Below are positions 60,280 to 64,000 of a DNA stretch of 64,000 bases, one piece after another. Under the pieces are notes generated by a model, which was given only the letters and a program-made list of their open reading frames with translations, searched no databases and was not told where the DNA came from. The position numbers were made by a program, and so were the translations under genes. Source of the stretch: Pseudolabrys sp. (GTDB lineage Bacteria > Pseudomonadota > Alphaproteobacteria > Rhizobiales > Xanthobacteraceae); contig JAHCKG010000021.1 in assembly GCA_026125895.1 (NCBI GenBank), positions 1 to 64,000 on the forward strand, in the 5' to 3' direction. Each line of letters begins with the position of its first letter. Position 1 is the first letter of the stretch.

Positions 60280-63222
60280 TTATTCCGAAGCGATCTTGAG
60301 CGTGCGCGCTCGAGCCGGTTTTTCGATCAGCAGATCGAGCGCTTCCTGCGACGTCATCGGCTCGCCGAAGGCAAAGCCCTGCGCGTATTCGCAGCCCATC
60401 TGGTAGAGTTCGACCGCATCGCTGTCGGTCTCGGCGCCCTCCGCGACAACTTCCATGCCGAGGTCGTGAGCCAGCGCGATGATCGAGCGCAGGATCACCG
60501 GCCGCGTGCCGCGGGAGGTGGTGCGCACGAAGGACTGGTCGATCTTGATCGTGTCAAACGGGAAGCGCTGCAGATAGGCCAGCGACGAATGCCCGGTGCC
60601 GAAATCGTCGAGCGACAGCCCGGCGCCGAGTTCCTTGATGCGGCTGAGCATCTGCGCGGCATGTTCGGGGTTCTCCATCACCAGGCTTTCGGTGATCTCG
60701 AGCTTGAGCGTGCCGCGCGTCAGCGGCGTGCGCGACAGCACGCCCCGCAGGTCCTGGATCAGGTCGTGGCGCAGCAATTGCCGCGATGACACGTTGACGC
60801 TGGCGAACACGGGCTCATGACCCTTCGGCAGTTCGGCCTGCCAGTGCGACAGTTGCTTGGCGGTGTGGTCGAGCACGAACAGGCCAAGATCGACGATGAG
60901 GCCGATTTCCTCGGCGATGGAGATGAACTCCGCCGGCGACAGACGGCCCATCTTCGGATGATCCCAGCGCGCCAGCGCCTCGAAGCCGGCAATGGCGCGA
61001 TCCTCGAGCCGGACGATCGGCTGGAACAGCACCTTGATTTCCTGGCGCTCGATGGCGCGGCGCAGTTCGGATTCCATCGTCAGGCGGTCGGTCTTGCGCG
61101 CACGCATTGCCGGCTTGAAGATTTCGATGCGGTCGCCGCCGATGCGCTTGGCGTAGTACATCGCCAGTTCGGCATCCTTGAGCAGTTCCTCGGTGCGATG
61201 CGGCGCGCCTTCGGCGAGCGCCAGGCCGATCGACGCCGTGAGGAAAATTTCGCGGTCGTTGAACACAATCGGCGCCCGCAGCGCACGGCGCAGCGTTTCG
61301 GCAAAGGCGACGATGCGCGCCGGCTCCTTCTCCGAGAGCAGGATGACGGAGAACTGATCGCCGGACAGCCGGGCCAGCGTGTCCTGCGGCTTGAGCAGAC
61401 GGCCGAGGCGGCGCGCGATGGTCAGCAGGATGGAATCGCCGACGGCGATGCCGACCGAGTCGTTGACCTGCTTGAAGCGATCGAGATCGATCACCATCAC
61501 CGAAGGACGGATATTGCTGTCCGAGCGGGCGAAGGCGAAGGCTGCTTCCATGCGATCGATGAACAATTCGCGGTTCGGCAGGCCGGTCAGGTTGTCATGC
61601 ACGGCGTCGAACAGCAGGCGCTCTTCGGCATTCTTGAAATCGGTGACGTCGGTCAAGGTGCCGACGACGCGCACGACTTCGCCGTCGGACCCGACCACGG
61701 GTCGCGCCTTCAGCGTGAACCACACGTAGTGCCCGTCGTTGGAGCGCAGCCGGAAATCCTGGGTCAGGCGGCCGCGGCGCTGCTCCAGCACGCTGTCCAG
61801 TGAGGCGCGGAAGCGGTCGCGGTCGAGCGAGTGCAGAATGTCGAGCCAATTCGCCGCCGGACCTTCGAGCGAGCCGCGCTTCAGGCCGAGCGCCTGCTCC
61901 GTCTCCGGGCTGGTGAAGATCTTGTCGGCGGAGACATCCCAGTCCCAGATCATGTCGCCGGCCCCAGTCAGCGCCAGCGCGCGACGCTCGACGTCGGAGA
62001 CGATGCCGTGGGTGATGCCACCCGCAAAAGCGTGCTGCATCACGGTGAAACCGATCAGCATGACGATCAGCACCAGGCCGCCGAGCAGCGCCGGGCCGAT
62101 GATATCGTTCTGCACCATGCCGGTCACGGCAAGCCCGGCCGAGAAGGTCCACACCACAAGCAGGATCCAGGTCGGGATCAGCAGCACCGCGCGGTCGAAA
62201 CCGTGGGTCGAGAGATAGATGACCAGTGCCAGGCCGAACACGGCGATGAGCGCCAGCGAAATGCGGGCGATGCCGGAGGCGATCGCCGGGTCGAACACTG
62301 CGACCGCGACCAGCGCGCCGAGCGCCGCCAGCCAGGCGATGGTGATGTGCGCGTAGCGCACGTGCCAACGCGAAAGATTGAGATAGGCGAACAGGAATAC
62401 GAGCAGCGTTGCCGACAGGATCGCCTCACCCGAGGCGCGCCAGACGCGCTCGGCGCCGGCGGACATGTCGAACACCTTGCCCCAGAATCCGAAATCGATG
62501 CCGATGTAGATCAGCACCGCCCAGCCGAGCGCCGCCGCGGCCGGAAACATCACCGAGCCCTTCACCACGAACAGAATGGTGAGGAACAGGGCCAGCAGAC
62601 CGGCGATGCCGATGACGATGCCCTGATAGAGCGTGAAGGAGTTGACCTTGTCCTTGTAGGCGTCGGGCTCCCACAGGTAGATCTGCGGCAACTTGTTGGT
62701 GCGCAGTTCGGCGACGAAAGTGATGACGGTGCCGGGATCGAGCGTGACGCGGAAGATGTCGGCCGCCGTGCTCTCCTGCCGCACCGGGCGGTCGCCGGAC
62801 GACGGTGTGATGCCGACGACGCGCGACAGGCCAAGGTCGGGCCAGATCAGCCCGGAGCCGACCATGCGGTAATGCGGCACGACGATAAGGCGGTCGATCT
62901 GCTCGTCGGAATTATTGGTGAGCGCGAACACCGCCCAGTTGTTGTTGGCCTCGCGGGCGCGGACCTCGATGCGGCGGACGATGCCGTCGGGACCCGGAGC
63001 GGTGGACACCTGGATACGGTCGCTCTCGGTGCGCTGGCGCTGGGTGGCGGCGGTAAGGTCGATCGCCGGGGTATCGAGGCGGACGTTGACGGCCTCCACG
63101 GCATGCGCAGTGACGCTCGCCACGAGCGTGGCGGCGAGCACGAGCGCTGAGAGCAATCCGTGCACGGTACGCTTCAAAACCGAGACCCGTCCCTTCCGGC
63201 TGGCCAATCCGCCAGCCCGCAC
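60280..63222 (-). CDS. Membrane GGDEF/EAL protein, probable c-di-GMP phosphodiesterase
   Basis: 980 aa from GTG 63222 (a TTG at 63177 is possible). A signal-like N-terminus and a periplasmic beta-rich domain (VNVRLDTPAIDLTAATQRQR to about residue 185) are followed by seven or eight transmembrane helices (about 190-400), then a PAS domain (about 430-540), GGDEF and EAL. The GGDEF motif reads SGDQF, so cyclase activity is doubtful. The EAL domain retains FEALARW, SVNVSSRQL, LKLEITESLV, LDDFGTGHSSL, KIDQSFV and EVVAEGAET, so it should hydrolyse c-di-GMP. The membrane array with 7TM-DISM-like layout suggests extracellular ligand sensing. Confidence 0.92.
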   Translation of the reverse strand: MRAGGLASRKGRVSVLKRTVHGLLSALVLAATLVASVTAHAVEAVNVRLDTPAIDLTAATQRQRTESDRIQVSTAPGPDGIVRRIEVRAREANNNWAVFALTNNSDEQIDRLIVVPHYRMVGSGLIWPDLGLSRVVGITPSSGDRPVRQESTAADIFRVTLDPGTVITFVAELRTNKLPQIYLWEPDAYKDKVNSFTLYQGIVIGIAGLLALFLTILFVVKGSVMFPAAAALGWAVLIYIGIDFGFWGKVFDMSAGAERVWRASGEAILSATLLVFLFAYLNLSRWHVRYAHITIAWLAALGALVAVAVFDPAIASGIARISLALIAVFGLALVIYLSTHGFDRAVLLIPTWILLVVWTFSAGLAVTGMVQNDIIGPALLGGLVLIVMLIGFTVMQHAFAGGITHGIVSDVERRALALTGAGDMIWDWDVSADKIFTSPETEQALGLKRGSLEGPAANWLDILHSLDRDRFRASLDSVLEQRRGRLTQDFRLRSNDGHYVWFTLKARPVVGSDGEVVRVVGTLTDVTDFKNAEERLLFDAVHDNLTGLPNRELFIDRMEAAFAFARSDSNIRPSVMVIDLDRFKQVNDSVGIAVGDSILLTIARRLGRLLKPQDTLARLSGDQFSVILLSEKEPARIVAFAETLRRALRAPIVFNDREIFLTASIGLALAEGAPHRTEELLKDAELAMYYAKRIGGDRIEIFKPAMRARKTDRLTMESELRRAIERQEIKVLFQPIVRLEDRAIAGFEALARWDHPKMGRLSPAEFISIAEEIGLIVDLGLFVLDHTAKQLSHWQAELPKGHEPVFASVNVSSRQLLRHDLIQDLRGVLSRTPLTRGTLKLEITESLVMENPEHAAQMLSRIKELGAGLSLDDFGTGHSSLAYLQRFPFDTIKIDQSFVRTTSRGTRPVILRSIIALAHDLGMEVVAEGAETDSDAVELYQMGCEYAQGFAFGEPMTSQEALDLLIEKPARARTLKIASE

Positions 63223-63374
63223 CCCACTATGATGAGTAGCGGGCTGCCGGGGTCGCGGGCAAGCATTTAGCGATTAACCATGATTGTGGCGGTGAATAGG
63301 CTTAACGCCAAAGCGACGGGAATTACGCAACTTAGACGAAGGTCGCTGCCGATTCAGGCGAATTTCCGCATGGA

Positions 63375-64000
63375 TCATGTTTCCAGCACGATCTTGCCGA
63401 TGTGCGAGCTCGATTCCATCAAGGCGTGCGCCGCGGCGGCCTCACGCAGTGGGAAGGTCTTGTAGATGATGGGCTTGATCGTGCCGGCCGCCAACAACGG
63501 CAGGACGCGGGTCTCGATGGCGTCGCGGATCGCGGCCTTGTCGGCGACGGCGCGGGCGCGCAGCGTCGAGCCGGTGTGATGCAACCGCTTGAGCATGAGA
63601 CGGCGGAAATCGACGGTCGCCTTGGGCGAGCCCTGGAACGCGATCTGCACGATGCGGCCCTCGACCGCGGCGGCCTCGTAATTCCGCTCGATGTAGGCGC
63701 CGCCGACCATATCGAGGATGAGTTCAACACCCCTCTTCTCGGTGAAAGCCTTCGCCTCGGCGACGAAGTCCTGGGTCTTGTAGTTGATGGCGAGATCGGC
63801 GCCGAGCTTGCGGCATGCCTCGCATTTGTCATCGGAACCGGCGGTGACGATGACGCGGGCGCCGAAATGCTTGGCGAGCTGGATCGCCGTGGTGCCGATG
63901 CCGGACGAACCGCCATGCACCAGCAGGGTCTCGCCCTCCTTCAGCGCGCCGCGCTCGAAAACATTGTGCCACACCGTGAAGAATGTTTCCGGCACGGCCG
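63375..64000 (-). CDS. NAD(P)H quinone oxidoreductase (PIG3/QOR-like), 5' end outside the window
   Basis: The frame is open to the window edge at 64000, so the N-terminal part is missing. The visible 208 residues hold the cofactor-binding fold of a medium-chain zinc-free reductase: PETFFTVWHNVFERGALKEGETLLVHGGSSGIGTTAIQLAK, VIVTAGSDDKCEACRKLGADLAINY, and a C-terminal SSHIGKIVLE typical of PIG3-type quinone oxidoreductases. Reduces quinones with NADPH. Confidence 0.9.
   Translation of the reverse strand, partial: AVPETFFTVWHNVFERGALKEGETLLVHGGSSGIGTTAIQLAKHFGARVIVTAGSDDKCEACRKLGADLAINYKTQDFVAEAKAFTEKRGVELILDMVGGAYIERNYEAAAVEGRIVQIAFQGSPKATVDFRRLMLKRLHHTGSTLRARAVADKAAIRDAIETRVLPLLAAGTIKPIIYKTFPLREAAAAHALMESSSHIGKIVLET

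Noticed and set aside
63223-63374. TTAACCAT near 63271 as a CtrA box before the GGDEF/EAL gene
   Set aside because: Only a half-site; no partner TTAA at the right spacing.

Overview
The window looks like chromosomal DNA from a high-GC alphaproteobacterium of the Hyphomicrobiales (Nitrobacteraceae/Xanthobacteraceae type). Pointers are the imuA-imuB-dnaE2 mutagenesis cassette, a long-tailed UvrB, two TRAP transporters, a Liv-type ABC transporter, a near-consensus CtrA box, and several families of palindromic intergenic repeats typical of that group. No rRNA, tRNA, CRISPR array, transposase, integrase or phage structural gene is visible. The genus assignment is inference from gene content only.

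Layout. 1-6.6 kb: the 3' end of imuA, then imuB, a DUF559 endonuclease-like gene, and dnaE2, all on the + strand. 6.6-14 kb: GNAT acetyltransferase, a secreted protein, aroE, a 2-hydroxyacid dehydrogenase, an LLM flavin oxidoreductase, a 3-hydroxyisobutyrate dehydrogenase-like protein, and a divergent FAD monooxygenase/cupin pair sharing a palindromic operator candidate. 14.3-21.5 kb: livH-livM-livG-livF facing a Liv-type binding protein, followed by a cyclase-family hydrolase and an N-carbamoyl-amino-acid hydrolase-like M20 peptidase. 21.5-29 kb: HdeD-like and CreA-like proteins, an Aer-like chemoreceptor, a TRAP operon (dctP plus fused dctQM), and msrP. 29-34.7 kb: EF-G-like GTPase, a DUF883/holin-like membrane pair, aspartate aminotransferase, GST. 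35-40 kb: small secreted and membrane proteins, an aldose dehydrogenase, a DUF486 protein, an SH3-like protein, a CWC protein, and a ZntB/CorA transporter. 40-43.4 kb: a second TRAP operon (dctP, dctQ, dctM, and an ABM monooxygenase). 43.4-48.4 kb: DUF4394 protein divergent from an ECF sigma/anti-sigma pair, DUF1272, a secreted protein, and an XRE regulator divergent from a SnoaL-like gene. 48.6-53 kb: ABC exporter, DUF5993-like/DsbB pair, tandem-PAS diguanylate cyclase. 53-64 kb: uvrB, a secreted protein, a BLUF photoreceptor, a 760-bp repeat island, peroxiredoxin, a DsbD-alpha-like protein, AlgH/UPF0301, a large GGDEF/EAL protein, and the 3' part of a quinone oxidoreductase.

The most striking signal is the behaviour of the palindromic repeats. 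Most sit between genes. Within genes they were found only in DNA-repair genes: imuA (two), imuB (one), dnaE2 (three) and uvrB (one). All seven are in frame and free of stops, so they add roughly 25-50 residues each. In addition, the low-GC DUF559 gene between imuB and dnaE2 is bounded by two inverted copies of one of these repeats. These copies supply the apparent ribosome-binding sites for both the DUF559 gene and dnaE2. The arrangement resembles a small mobile unit carrying its own nuclease-like gene, possibly connected to the spread of the repeats. That link is inference.

Signalling is well represented: two c-di-GMP proteins, a PAS chemoreceptor, a BLUF domain, an ECF sigma pair, and CtrA-like sites. 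Transport is dominated by organic-acid and amino-acid uptake (Liv, two TRAP systems), fitting a metabolically versatile free-living organism.
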